Positions 18,234-26,185 of a stretch of 64,000 nt of DNA are shown piece by piece (the first letter of the stretch is position 1; each line of letters opens with the position of its first letter). The stretch comes from an uncultured Flavobacteriales bacterium (GTDB lineage: Bacteria; Bacteroidota; Bacteroidia; Flavobacteriales_G; Salibacteraceae). A program made the position numbers and the translations under genes. The stretch covers positions 953,799 to 1,017,798 of the forward strand of contig CALSRJ010000001.1 of assembly GCA_943788725.1 (NCBI GenBank), written 5' to 3'. The notes beneath the pieces were generated by a model, which was given only the letters and a program-made list of their open reading frames with translations, searched no databases and was not told the origin of the DNA.

Positions 18234-19217
18234 ATGCGCACCCAGATCGATATCGAAAAACTCCTCGCCGGAGATGTACTGACCCTCTCGAAGGCCATAA
18301 CGCTGGTTGAAAGCACCCTGCCCGATAACCGGAAGGAGGCATTGCAACTGATCGACCGCATCTACGCCCATCGCACCTCATCCACGCGTATTGGCATCAC
18401 AGGAATTCCTGGTGTTGGCAAAAGCACTTTTATCGAATCACTTGGACGCACGCTTTTGCAGGAAGGAAAGAAACTGGCCGTATTAGCTGTAGATCCGAGC
18501 AGCAACAAAAGTGGAGGAAGTATCCTAGGCGACAAGACGAGGATGGAAGAACTCAGCAGAGAACAAAATGCCTTCATCCGCCCGAGCCCCTCCAGCGGAA
18601 CCTTAGGGGGCGTAGCAGCTAGAACCAGGGAATCCATGCTTTTATGCGAGGCCGCTGGATTCGATGCCATCATCGCAGAGACCGTGGGTGTCGGCCAAAG
18701 TGAAACGGAAGTCATCAACATCACAGACTGCTTTTTAATGCTCGCCATGCCAGGCACGGGAGACGATTTACAAGGCATCAAGCGAGGCATCATGGAAGCT
18801 GCAGATATTATTGTGATCAACAAAGCAGATGGAAGCAATGTAGATGCGGCACGCAAGGCGAAAAAGCAGTTACAAATGGCCCTGCACCTTTTCCCTTCTT
18901 CTCCTAGCGGCTGGGAAACACAAGTCTTGACCGCCTCTGGCTTGAATGATCAGGGCGTAAAGGAGACCTGGCTGACGGTGAAGCAAATGATGGATCACAT
19001 GCGACGAGAAGGTCATTTTGAAGCGCGGCGAAGGGAACAGCAAAGGCGCGCCTTCGAGAAGTTGACAGAACTCAGCATCTTTGAGTACGTGATGCAAAAA
19101 TTGGGTAGGTCAGGCGACGTTGATGCCTTGATGCACGAGGTAAACGCCGGTACCATAAACGAGTTTGCCGCTTCGCTCCAGATCATCGACAAGTTGGGCC
19201 AGCTCACCATGGACTAG
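18234..19217 (+). CDS. meaB: MeaB/ArgK-type G-protein chaperone of B12-dependent mutase
   Basis: G3E-family GTPase that protects and reloads methylmalonyl-CoA mutase with adenosylcobalamin. Walker A is GIPGVGKSTF; further motifs are VDPSSNKSGGSILGDKTRM, AETVGVGQSETEV and VINKADGSN for guanine recognition. Length 327 is standard. The mutase subunits are not in this window, so function is from family membership alone. Its 3' end overlaps the convergent gene by 4 bases. Confidence 0.93.
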   Translation: MRTQIDIEKLLAGDVLTLSKAITLVESTLPDNRKEALQLIDRIYAHRTSSTRIGITGIPGVGKSTFIESLGRTLLQEGKKLAVLAVDPSSNKSGGSILGDKTRMEELSREQNAFIRPSPSSGTLGGVAARTRESMLLCEAAGFDAIIAETVGVGQSETEVINITDCFLMLAMPGTGDDLQGIKRGIMEAADIIVINKADGSNVDAARKAKKQLQMALHLFPSSPSGWETQVLTASGLNDQGVKETWLTVKQMMDHMRREGHFEARRREQQRRAFEKLTELSIFEYVMQKLGRSGDVDALMHEVNAGTINEFAASLQIIDKLGQLTMD

Positions 19218-19750
19218 GACCCTACTCTGGCCCTGAACTCCTTCTTCAAGATGCGAATAGCAATATCAGTAGGCAGTTTTTCGAGCTTACCTGCCACTTC
19301 CAGTATAGACTGAGAAAACGCCATCGAATCCGCGTCTTTATGCACTCTTTCAGCAGCCACGTTCAAGATGTTGATCGTCTCTTCGCGGGCCGCTTTCACA
19401 CTTTCCCATGCCTCGGTGCTGACATACAATTGCTGTGCTAGGTTGTGGTCGAATTCATCTCGGATGATCTTCAACACTTCCGCTTGAAACTGCCGCGCGC
19501 TCATGCCCGGTTTGTTCACCCGAAACACAAGTCTCTCCGGATTGATGCGTTCCAGATAGAGGATCAGTCGCTCGAAGGCTTGCAATTGAAGGGGCATGTA
19601 TTCCTTCCTTTTCTTTTCTGTCCACTCTCGCTCGTGCTCAAGGTTTCGCTGTCCGAAATACTGCTTCAACATGATGTATACTACTCCCACAACCGCCGCG
19701 CCCGTGGCGATAACGACCAAAATCAAGACAACTGCGCTCAATGCTTCCAT
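19214..19750 (-). CDS. hypothetical protein, N-terminal membrane helix and helical domain
   Basis: 178 residues: one membrane helix at about 5-28 (VVLILVVIATGAAVVGVVYI) followed by a charged, helical cytoplasmic domain (EWTEKKRKEYMPLQLQAFER, KLPTDIAIRILKKEF). The look is that of a conserved Bacteroidota protein of unknown role, but I cannot name a family. It is alone on the minus strand between convergent meaB and the divergent aminotransferase. Confidence 0.65.
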   Translation of the reverse strand: MEALSAVVLILVVIATGAAVVGVVYIMLKQYFGQRNLEHEREWTEKKRKEYMPLQLQAFERLILYLERINPERLVFRVNKPGMSARQFQAEVLKIIRDEFDHNLAQQLYVSTEAWESVKAAREETINILNVAAERVHKDADSMAFSQSILEVAGKLEKLPTDIAIRILKKEFRARVGS

Positions 19751-19895
19751 ACCGACAAAGATTGGAATTCTTCATCTTCGATTCCGCATCCTTTTAAAAT
19801 TGTGCACTAAGCGTTCAAAACTGTCCAAAACAGGCGAAAAGAACACTTCATAGTAAGCCACTCAAATCTTTAGCTTTGCCCCACATTCTGTATAG

Positions 19896-21089
19896 ATGAC
19901 CATACTCTCCGAACGCATAGAAAGGCTGGCAGAATCTGAGACCATCGCCATGTCTCAGCGCAGCCGCGACCTTAAGGCCCAAGGGCATGACGTGATCAAC
20001 CTAAGCTTAGGAGAACCGGACTACAACACGCCGGATCCCATCAAAGAAGCTGGCATCCAAGCCATTCGGGATAATTACAGCCACTACACACCTGTTCCTG
20101 GCCTGCAAGAAGTCAGAGAGGCCATTGTGGAGAAGCTGCGCCGAGACAACGGCCTGACTTATTCTGTAGACCAGATCGTTGTTTCTACTGGAGCGAAGCA
20201 GAGTTTGATGAACGTAGTGCTCTGCCTGATCAATCCTGGCGATAAAGTGCTGGTAGCAGCACCGTATTGGGTTTCCTATGAAGCGATGGTGAAATACGCC
20301 GAAGGTGAAATGCGTACAGTAAATGCTGGCGTAGACCAGAATTTCAAGATCACACCGACGCAACTCGATGCTGCGTTGACAGAAGACACCAAGCTTTTCA
20401 TGTTCTCTTCGCCTTCCAATCCAACGGGAGGTGCCTATTCAGAGGATGAACTTCGGGCATTAGGAGAAGTATTCAAGCGCTATCCGAACACCTTTATCAT
20501 CTCCGATGAAATTTACGAACACATTCGCTTTGAAGGAGAGCATTTCAGCTTGGCAAAGGTGCCTGAACTCTTCGATCGCGTGATTGTCGTCAACGGCGTA
20601 TCAAAATCCTTTGCCATGACCGGTTGGAGAATCGGATACATCGCAGCCAACCTGACCATTGCCAAGGCGTGCACGAAAATGCAAGGGCAATTCACCAGCG
20701 GCGCATCTGCCATCAGCCAAATGGCGACCAAGGAGGCCATGCATACAGACCCTGCAGAGTTAAAGGCCATGGTACAAGCCTTTGCCCAGCGTCGTGAGAT
20801 CATGATTGACGGGCTTTCCAAGATTCCAGGCTTTGTTTGCAATCGACCCGAAGGAGCGTTTTACCTCTTTCCGAAGGTGTCTGAATTGTTTGGTAAGCAA
20901 TTCAATGGTTCAGTAATCGCAAATGCCACTGACCTTTGCATGTACTTGATCAATGTGGCCCATGTAGCGACCGTTCCTGGATCGGCGTTTGGTGCGGACG
21001 AATACATTCGATTGAGCTACGCCGCCAGTGAAGAAGAATTAAAAACAGCACTCAGCCGAATTCATTCGGCCATAGAGCAACTCCAGTAA
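19896..21089 (+). CDS. class I/II PLP-dependent aminotransferase, aspartate aminotransferase-like
   Basis: Cytoplasmic transaminase of the AAT subgroup Ib type. Motifs: LSLGEPDYNTP near the N-terminus, SSPSNPTGGAYS, FIISDEIYEHIRF (aspartate binding the PLP ring nitrogen), and VSKSFAMTGWRIGY with the Schiff-base lysine. Length 397. Likely substrate aspartate/2-oxoglutarate; a prephenate or tyrosine preference cannot be excluded. It heads a run of closely packed genes: its stop overlaps the heptose-kinase ATG by one base. A TAGCTTTG box at 19871-19878 may be its -7 element. Confidence 0.92.
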   Translation: MTILSERIERLAESETIAMSQRSRDLKAQGHDVINLSLGEPDYNTPDPIKEAGIQAIRDNYSHYTPVPGLQEVREAIVEKLRRDNGLTYSVDQIVVSTGAKQSLMNVVLCLINPGDKVLVAAPYWVSYEAMVKYAEGEMRTVNAGVDQNFKITPTQLDAALTEDTKLFMFSSPSNPTGGAYSEDELRALGEVFKRYPNTFIISDEIYEHIRFEGEHFSLAKVPELFDRVIVVNGVSKSFAMTGWRIGYIAANLTIAKACTKMQGQFTSGASAISQMATKEAMHTDPAELKAMVQAFAQRREIMIDGLSKIPGFVCNRPEGAFYLFPKVSELFGKQFNGSVIANATDLCMYLINVAHVATVPGSAFGADEYIRLSYAASEEELKTALSRIHSAIEQLQ

Positions 21090-22081
21090 TGGAAAAGAAC
21101 AGGATCCTCAACGCGATCGGACAATTTCAAGGGCAAAAGATCCTTGTGATCGGAGACGTCATATTGGATGCTTACTACCGTGGAACCGTGGCGCGCATTT
21201 CTCCCGAAGCGCCGGTACCAATCGTAGAGTTGAAAGAGAAGGAGTATCGCCTTGGCGGTGCCGCTAACGTCGCCTTGAACGCCAAAGACCTCGGTGCTAC
21301 ATGCATCATGTGTTCAACCCTCGGCCAAGACCAAACGGCTTCCAACGTGATGAAGTTGTTCAAGCAAGAGGGTTTAAACACCGAAGGCCTTATCCAAAGC
21401 GATCGGCGAATGACTTCTGTAAAAACCCGTGTCATCAGCGGATACAACCAGATGCTCCGTATCGATGAGGAGATCAATGAACCCCTTTCGCCAGAAGATG
21501 AAAGAATCTTGTTTGACCGCATCAAGGCGATCATCGATTTGGAGAAGCCAGAGGCCATCATTTTTGAAGATTACGACAAAGGCGTGATCAGCGAGCACCT
21601 TGCGCAAGGGGTCATCGCCATCGCGAAGGAAAAAGGCATCATCGTGACGGTAGACCCCAAGCGCAGAAATTTCTTCGCGTACCAGGGCGCGACGATGTTT
21701 AAACCCAACATGAAGGAACTGCGAGACGGGCTGAACTGGCCTACGATGACTACATCAGACGCAGACCTCAAACAGGCTTTTACGCTGCTCCAAGAGCGCA
21801 TGCCGGTGGACATTGCCTTCTTCACCCTATCGGCAGACGGAGTCTTCATGACCGACGGTAAGCGCACTGATCGTTTGCCTGCATTTAAGCGAAACATCGC
21901 AGATGTTTCGGGTGCGGGGGATACAGTAATCGCTACAGCCACCTGCGCACTGGTTGCAGGCCTAGATTTGGATGAAGTTGCTTTTACTTCTAACCTGGCT
22001 GCCGGTTGGGTCTGTCAGTTTCCGGGTGTGGTATCGATCACTTCAGAAGCCTTGACTGCCGAAGTAAACAAACACCTCTGA
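21089..22081 (+). CDS. D-glycero-beta-D-manno-heptose-7-phosphate kinase-like PfkB protein (RfaE1/HldE N-domain)
   Basis: Sugar kinase of the ribokinase/PfkB fold. It shows VIGDVILDAYYRGTVARISP and EAPVPIVELKEKEYRLGGAA at the N-terminus, typical of RfaE domain I, VDPKRRNF, and the catalytic DVSGAGDTVIA signature near residue 275. At 330 residues only the kinase domain is present; the nucleotidyltransferase part of E. coli HldE is missing. Role: ADP-heptose supply for lipopolysaccharide, inferred from family. Overlaps the upstream aminotransferase by one base; the trkH GTG follows 1 base after its stop. Confidence 0.88.
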   Translation: MEKNRILNAIGQFQGQKILVIGDVILDAYYRGTVARISPEAPVPIVELKEKEYRLGGAANVALNAKDLGATCIMCSTLGQDQTASNVMKLFKQEGLNTEGLIQSDRRMTSVKTRVISGYNQMLRIDEEINEPLSPEDERILFDRIKAIIDLEKPEAIIFEDYDKGVISEHLAQGVIAIAKEKGIIVTVDPKRRNFFAYQGATMFKPNMKELRDGLNWPTMTTSDADLKQAFTLLQERMPVDIAFFTLSADGVFMTDGKRTDRLPAFKRNIADVSGAGDTVIATATCALVAGLDLDEVAFTSNLAAGWVCQFPGVVSITSEALTAEVNKHL

Positions 22082-22082
22082 C

Positions 22083-23912
22083 GTGGATATTCGATCCATC
22101 CGAGAGCAGATCAATCTGATCATTTACAGCAGTAAGACGAAGAACTTACAACGCCTCAAGCTATTAAGCATCTTCATCTCTCTCATCGCGATTGGAAGTT
22201 TGTTTTATTACCACGGTTTCGCGCATGATGCAGAGACGAGCACACTGTTGCAGCGCATTGTTGAGACCTCGTTTGTTTTTTATGTCATCCACTACCTGGC
22301 CAAGGTCTTCTACGATTTTGTCCCAAGACAATTCATTCGAGACAATTGGTTCGAAGGAATCATGGTGCTCCTTCTATTGCTGGAAGGGATCAGCTTCAAC
22401 CTCTTTGACACCCTGATTCTCCAAACCGTTTTCAAGTCGCTCGGCTTAGACAGCTTGGCGGCATTGAGTGTGGTTTTCCTGCAGTTTTACCTCTTCATTG
22501 TGGTCATATTGGAGCTCAGCGACAACACCAACATCATATCCAACATCAAGCTCCATCCTTCTACCATTTTCATTGCCTCCTTCCTCGTGATTGGCGGTGT
22601 GGGCACCATTCTACTGATGCTGCCTGAAATGACGGTAGACGAAGGTTCGATGGGCTTCGTAGATGCGATGTTCACCTCCGTCAGCGCCACATGTGTGACG
22701 GGTTTGATCGTTGTTGACACGGGGACATTCTTTACGTACAAGGGACACATGGTGATCATGTTGTTGATGAAGTTGGGCGGATTGAACATAGTGTCTTTCG
22801 CTTACCTCGCGGCGTTTTTGAACCGCGCTGGAATTGGCATGAAGCAAGACGATATCATCGAAGATTTCATCACCAAGGATGCCTTTTTCAATGCGAAGGG
22901 AATGCTCATCCGAGTATTCACATTGAGCGTGTTCATTGAGGTAGTAGGTGGGCTGATGATCTATTTCTTGATCACTCCAGACATGCCCTTCGAGAGCGAG
23001 GGAGATAAACTGTTTTTTGGCATCTTCCACTCCATTTCGGCGTTCAACAACGGTGGATTCTCTACCGTAACGGACGGAATGTACGCTCCTTTTGTGCGCA
23101 GCGCATACTTGATACACTTGGTCGTAGCATTGCTCATCCTCTTGGGCGCATTTGGATTTACCGTCATGTTTGACCTGTTTACTCCGAGCAAGATGCGCGA
23201 CCGCTTGAAGCATCCATGGAAGCGTCCAAACCTGAGCACGATCCTCGCCGTGCGCACCCACATGATCTTGATCGGAGTAGCCGTTGGCCTCTATCTTCTG
23301 GCGGAATGGGGTGGTTCCTTGGCCGACCATAATTTCATAGAGAAGACCATCATTGCACTTTTCCAGAGCGTTTCAGTGCGATCCGCTGGCTTCAATACGG
23401 CGGATATTTTCGGCCTGAGTACGGCAACGATTTTCATGTTAATCTTCATGATGTTCATTGGAGGAAATACCTTCTCGACGGCGGGCGGAATCAAGACTTC
23501 GACCTTCGCCTTGATTTGCATCAATACGTGGTCGATCATTCGCGGAAAGAAGAAAGTGGAAGTGCTGAGGAGAACCATTCCAAATGACGACATGCTCAAA
23601 GCTTTTACCGTGCTGGTGACCTTCAGTGCGGGAATGCTCATATGCATTTATGCGCTTTGCATCACCGAAAAGCACATCCTCGATATGCCAGATCGTGGAC
23701 TGATCGACTTGATATTCGAAGAAGTATCTGCCTTCTCCACGTGTGGATTGAGCACCGGCGTTACAGGAATGCTCAGCGACAGTGGCAAAGTGATCCTTGC
23801 CATCTCGATGTTCATCGGTCGATTGGGAACATTATCCATCATCTTCGCGTTTTCTAGGAAGATCATCAGTACAAACTACTCATACCCTGAGGAACACATA
23901 ATGGTAGGCTAA
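22083..23912 (+). CDS. TrkH/KtrB-family potassium uptake membrane protein
   Basis: Ion-conducting subunit of a Trk/Ktr K+ transporter. N-terminal extension of three to four helices, then four M1-P-M2 repeats with selectivity-filter-like turns: SVSATCVTGLIVVDTG, SAFNNGGFSTVTDGM, SVRSAGFNTADIFG and SAFSTCGLSTGVTGM. Length 609, longer than classic TrkH because of the N-terminal part. GTG start at 22083. The partner regulator TrkA/KtrA is not adjacent. Overlaps ubiE by one base (TAATGG). Confidence 0.92.
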   Translation: MDIRSIREQINLIIYSSKTKNLQRLKLLSIFISLIAIGSLFYYHGFAHDAETSTLLQRIVETSFVFYVIHYLAKVFYDFVPRQFIRDNWFEGIMVLLLLLEGISFNLFDTLILQTVFKSLGLDSLAALSVVFLQFYLFIVVILELSDNTNIISNIKLHPSTIFIASFLVIGGVGTILLMLPEMTVDEGSMGFVDAMFTSVSATCVTGLIVVDTGTFFTYKGHMVIMLLMKLGGLNIVSFAYLAAFLNRAGIGMKQDDIIEDFITKDAFFNAKGMLIRVFTLSVFIEVVGGLMIYFLITPDMPFESEGDKLFFGIFHSISAFNNGGFSTVTDGMYAPFVRSAYLIHLVVALLILLGAFGFTVMFDLFTPSKMRDRLKHPWKRPNLSTILAVRTHMILIGVAVGLYLLAEWGGSLADHNFIEKTIIALFQSVSVRSAGFNTADIFGLSTATIFMLIFMMFIGGNTFSTAGGIKTSTFALICINTWSIIRGKKKVEVLRRTIPNDDMLKAFTVLVTFSAGMLICIYALCITEKHILDMPDRGLIDLIFEEVSAFSTCGLSTGVTGMLSDSGKVILAISMFIGRLGTLSIIFAFSRKIISTNYSYPEEHIMVG

Positions 23913-24649
23913 TGGCGGAGAACGCAGCAGAGAAGGTAAAACCTTACAGTCAGGACGGCAGCAAGAAAGAACAAATCGCCCAGATGTTTGACAACATATC
24001 GGGGAACTACGATTTGCTGAACCATCTCTTGAGCATGAATATTGACAAGGGCTGGCGGCGGAGAGCAGTGAAGTTACTTCGACCCTATCAGCCCAAGGTA
24101 TTGCTGGACGTTGCCACCGGAACGGGAGATTTTGCCGTTGAGTTGATGGCGTTGAACCCGACTTCGATCAAAGGCATTGATATTTCAGCGGGTATGCTGG
24201 AGGTAGGAAAACAAAAAATGGTCAAACGAAAATTGGCTGATGTCATCGACCTTCAATTGGGCGATGCGGAACATTTACCATTTAGCGACGAGCATTTCGA
24301 CGGCATTACCGTAGCCTTTGGGGTTCGGAATTTCGAGAACTTGGTTGCTGGGCTTACGGATATGCGTCGCGTACTGAAAAAGGGCTTTCCTGTTGCAATC
24401 CTGGAGTTCTCGAAGCCTAGATCATTTCCGATGAAGCAGATTTATAATTTCTACTTCAAGTTCATCTTGCCGACTATCGGCAAGGTCGTTTCCAAGGACA
24501 GTCGTGCCTATACCTACCTGCCGGAGTCGGTGAATGCATTTCCTGAGGGTGATGACTTCATTCAAATCATGCGTGAAGTGGGTTATTCGAACATCCGAGA
24601 GCATCGACTCACCTTCGGCATTGCCACGATCTATCTGGCTGAGAAATAA
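23912..24649 (+). CDS. ubiE: demethylmenaquinone/2-polyprenyl-benzoquinol C-methyltransferase
   Basis: SAM-dependent methyltransferase for the last ring methylation of menaquinone (ubiE/menG). Motifs: MFDNISGNYDLLNHLLSM, VLLDVATGTGDFAVE (SAM-binding motif I), GIDISAGMLEVGKQKM, GDAEHLPF and ITVAFGVRNFENL. Length 245 is standard. In Bacteroidota menaquinone is the usual respiratory quinone, so menG function is more likely than ubiquinone. porT follows after 33 bases, a neighbour pair conserved in Flavobacteria. Confidence 0.95.
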   Translation: MAENAAEKVKPYSQDGSKKEQIAQMFDNISGNYDLLNHLLSMNIDKGWRRRAVKLLRPYQPKVLLDVATGTGDFAVELMALNPTSIKGIDISAGMLEVGKQKMVKRKLADVIDLQLGDAEHLPFSDEHFDGITVAFGVRNFENLVAGLTDMRRVLKKGFPVAILEFSKPRSFPMKQIYNFYFKFILPTIGKVVSKDSRAYTYLPESVNAFPEGDDFIQIMREVGYSNIREHRLTFGIATIYLAEK

Positions 24650-24682
24650 AAGTTGACCACGATTCGTTTTTCTTTGCACTGA

Positions 24683-25405
24683 ATGCGCCTCTTTCCCCTC
24701 ATAGGATTTGTTGTCACGTTCGTGCTCTTCAGCACGGCATCGATCGCCCAGCGCGACATACCTGAAAATTTGCCCAAATTCGACAAGAAGCAATTGCATT
24801 TTGGATTCCAATTGGGGTTGAGCAGCAATGGCTTTGCGCTACGGCAGGACCTTTCAAAGTCTGACTCATTGATCGGCTTGGAATATGGATCACAACCGGG
24901 CTTCATCATTCACGTTGTGAGCGAATTGCACATGGGGTCCCATTTCGGCTTGCGCTTCACCCCAGGAATTGCATTTGCCGCCCGTGATTTGAGGTACAGC
25001 TACGTCACCCCCACTGGCCCGACAGCCGTGCCCTTGGTTCGCACCATTGAATCGACCTTCATCGACGTGCCATTGTATCTTAAGTTTCGTTCAGCGCGGG
25101 TCAACAATTTTGCCCAATACGTCTACGCAGGCTTCAATTATAGCATCGACCTTGCTTCGCAGCAGTTTGTAGACAATCAGGTGGATGAAAAGGGGCAGTA
25201 TGTGGTTAAACTGAAGCGGAACAACTACATGGCAGAAATTGGGGTCGGATTCGACTTCTTTCTTGAATACTTCAAGTTCAGTCCTGAATTGCGCTTCAGT
25301 TACGGCGTAAACAATGTAATCGTGCAAGACAATACCGTCTATGCCACGCCCATCGAGGCATTGCACTCGCGCATCTTCGTACTTGCCTTCAATTTCGAAG
25401 GTTAA
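24683..25405 (+). CDS. porT: type IX secretion system protein PorT
   Basis: Outer-membrane-associated beta-barrel protein needed for type IX secretion. Signal peptide at residues 1-23 (ending ASIAQ), then alternating beta-strand pattern: LHFGFQLGLSSNGFAL, HFGLRFTPGIAFAARDLRYS, TFIDVPLYLKFRS, YVYAGFNYSIDL and FSPELRFSYGVNNVI. Length 240 matches PorT/SprT. Placement directly after ubiE is the known flavobacterial context and supports the name. The core secretion genes porK-N are elsewhere. Confidence 0.88.
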   Translation: MRLFPLIGFVVTFVLFSTASIAQRDIPENLPKFDKKQLHFGFQLGLSSNGFALRQDLSKSDSLIGLEYGSQPGFIIHVVSELHMGSHFGLRFTPGIAFAARDLRYSYVTPTGPTAVPLVRTIESTFIDVPLYLKFRSARVNNFAQYVYAGFNYSIDLASQQFVDNQVDEKGQYVVKLKRNNYMAEIGVGFDFFLEYFKFSPELRFSYGVNNVIVQDNTVYATPIEALHSRIFVLAFNFEG

Positions 25406-25407
25406 AC

Positions 25408-26136
25408 TTACCTGGTCCAGGCATACATTAGAATACCCGCCGCCATGGATGCATTCAACGATTCTGCACCTGCAACTCCCGGAATGGACCTTCTTTCCGT
25501 CGCCATAGCTATGATTTCAGGTCTGATACCGTGCGCTTCACTGCCAATGATCAAGGCACCCGGAAGCGATTGCCTCAAGTCGGCTATAGGGTCTCCATCC
25601 ATGACCGCGGCCATTACGTGAAAGGACGGATTGTGCTGCTTCAATGCATGGATTCCCTCAGAGATGTCAAGCACAAAGGTCTCAACGCGGAAAAGGCTCC
25701 CCATGGTAGACTGCACCGCTTTCGGATTGAAAACGTCGACGCAATTCTCAGACAAGATCACCTTGCGGATTCCAAACCAATCCGCGGTCCGGAGGATGGT
25801 GCCTAGGTTCCCAGGGTCGGATATTTCATCCAAGATGAGGATGCGTTCATCGACTCCTACTAGCGGATCAAAAACCTGGTCTTCAGGAATGCGGAGAACA
25901 GCCATAGCGGGAGAGGGGGAGCTCAAAGCCGTCATCTGCTGCATATCTTTCTGGCTGACCTCGTGCGCAGAAGGAACCGCTACTCCTTCCAGCGCATAAA
26001 CCTTTTCAACCGGCCAACCTGATGCCAAGGCTTCCTCTACGCCTTTCACTCCTTCTACGATGAATTGACCAGACAGCTTCCTGCCCTTCTTCCGGTGCAG
26101 AGCCCTTACGTGCTTTATTTCGTTCTTAGAGATCAA
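25408..26136 (-). CDS. TrmH/SpoU-family RNA 2'-O-methyltransferase
   Basis: SPOUT-fold RNA ribose methyltransferase. N-terminal substrate-binding part (residues 1-90) starts MISKNEIKHVRALHRKKGRK; the SPOUT part shows ILDEISDPGNLGTILRTADW (motif 1), ALIIGSEAHGI (motif 2) and IPGVAGAESLNASMAAGI (motif 3), so the knot and SAM site are complete. Target is probably rRNA or tRNA but cannot be told. TTG start at 26136. Convergent with porT, divergent from tamL, as in other Flavobacteriia. Confidence 0.9.
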   Translation of the reverse strand: MISKNEIKHVRALHRKKGRKLSGQFIVEGVKGVEEALASGWPVEKVYALEGVAVPSAHEVSQKDMQQMTALSSPSPAMAVLRIPEDQVFDPLVGVDERILILDEISDPGNLGTILRTADWFGIRKVILSENCVDVFNPKAVQSTMGSLFRVETFVLDISEGIHALKQHNPSFHVMAAVMDGDPIADLRQSLPGALIIGSEAHGIRPEIIAMATERRSIPGVAGAESLNASMAAGILMYAWTR

Positions 26137-26155
26137 CGACGATTTAGATTAGCCT

Positions 26156-26163
26156 TAGCTTTG
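26156..26163 (+). promoter_or_regulatory. candidate -7 box for tamL
   Basis: TAGCTTTG fits the TAnnTTTG element of Bacteroidota promoters and lies 22 bases before the tamL ATG in the divergent gap. No clear -33 TTTG was found at the expected spacing. Confidence 0.4.
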
Positions 26164-26185
26164 AGCCAAAGATAAGCGGCCTTTC

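Noticed and set aside
22611..23330. Minus-strand frame of 239 codons
   Set aside because: Antisense shadow of trkH; rich in His, Gln and Cys as is typical of such shadows.
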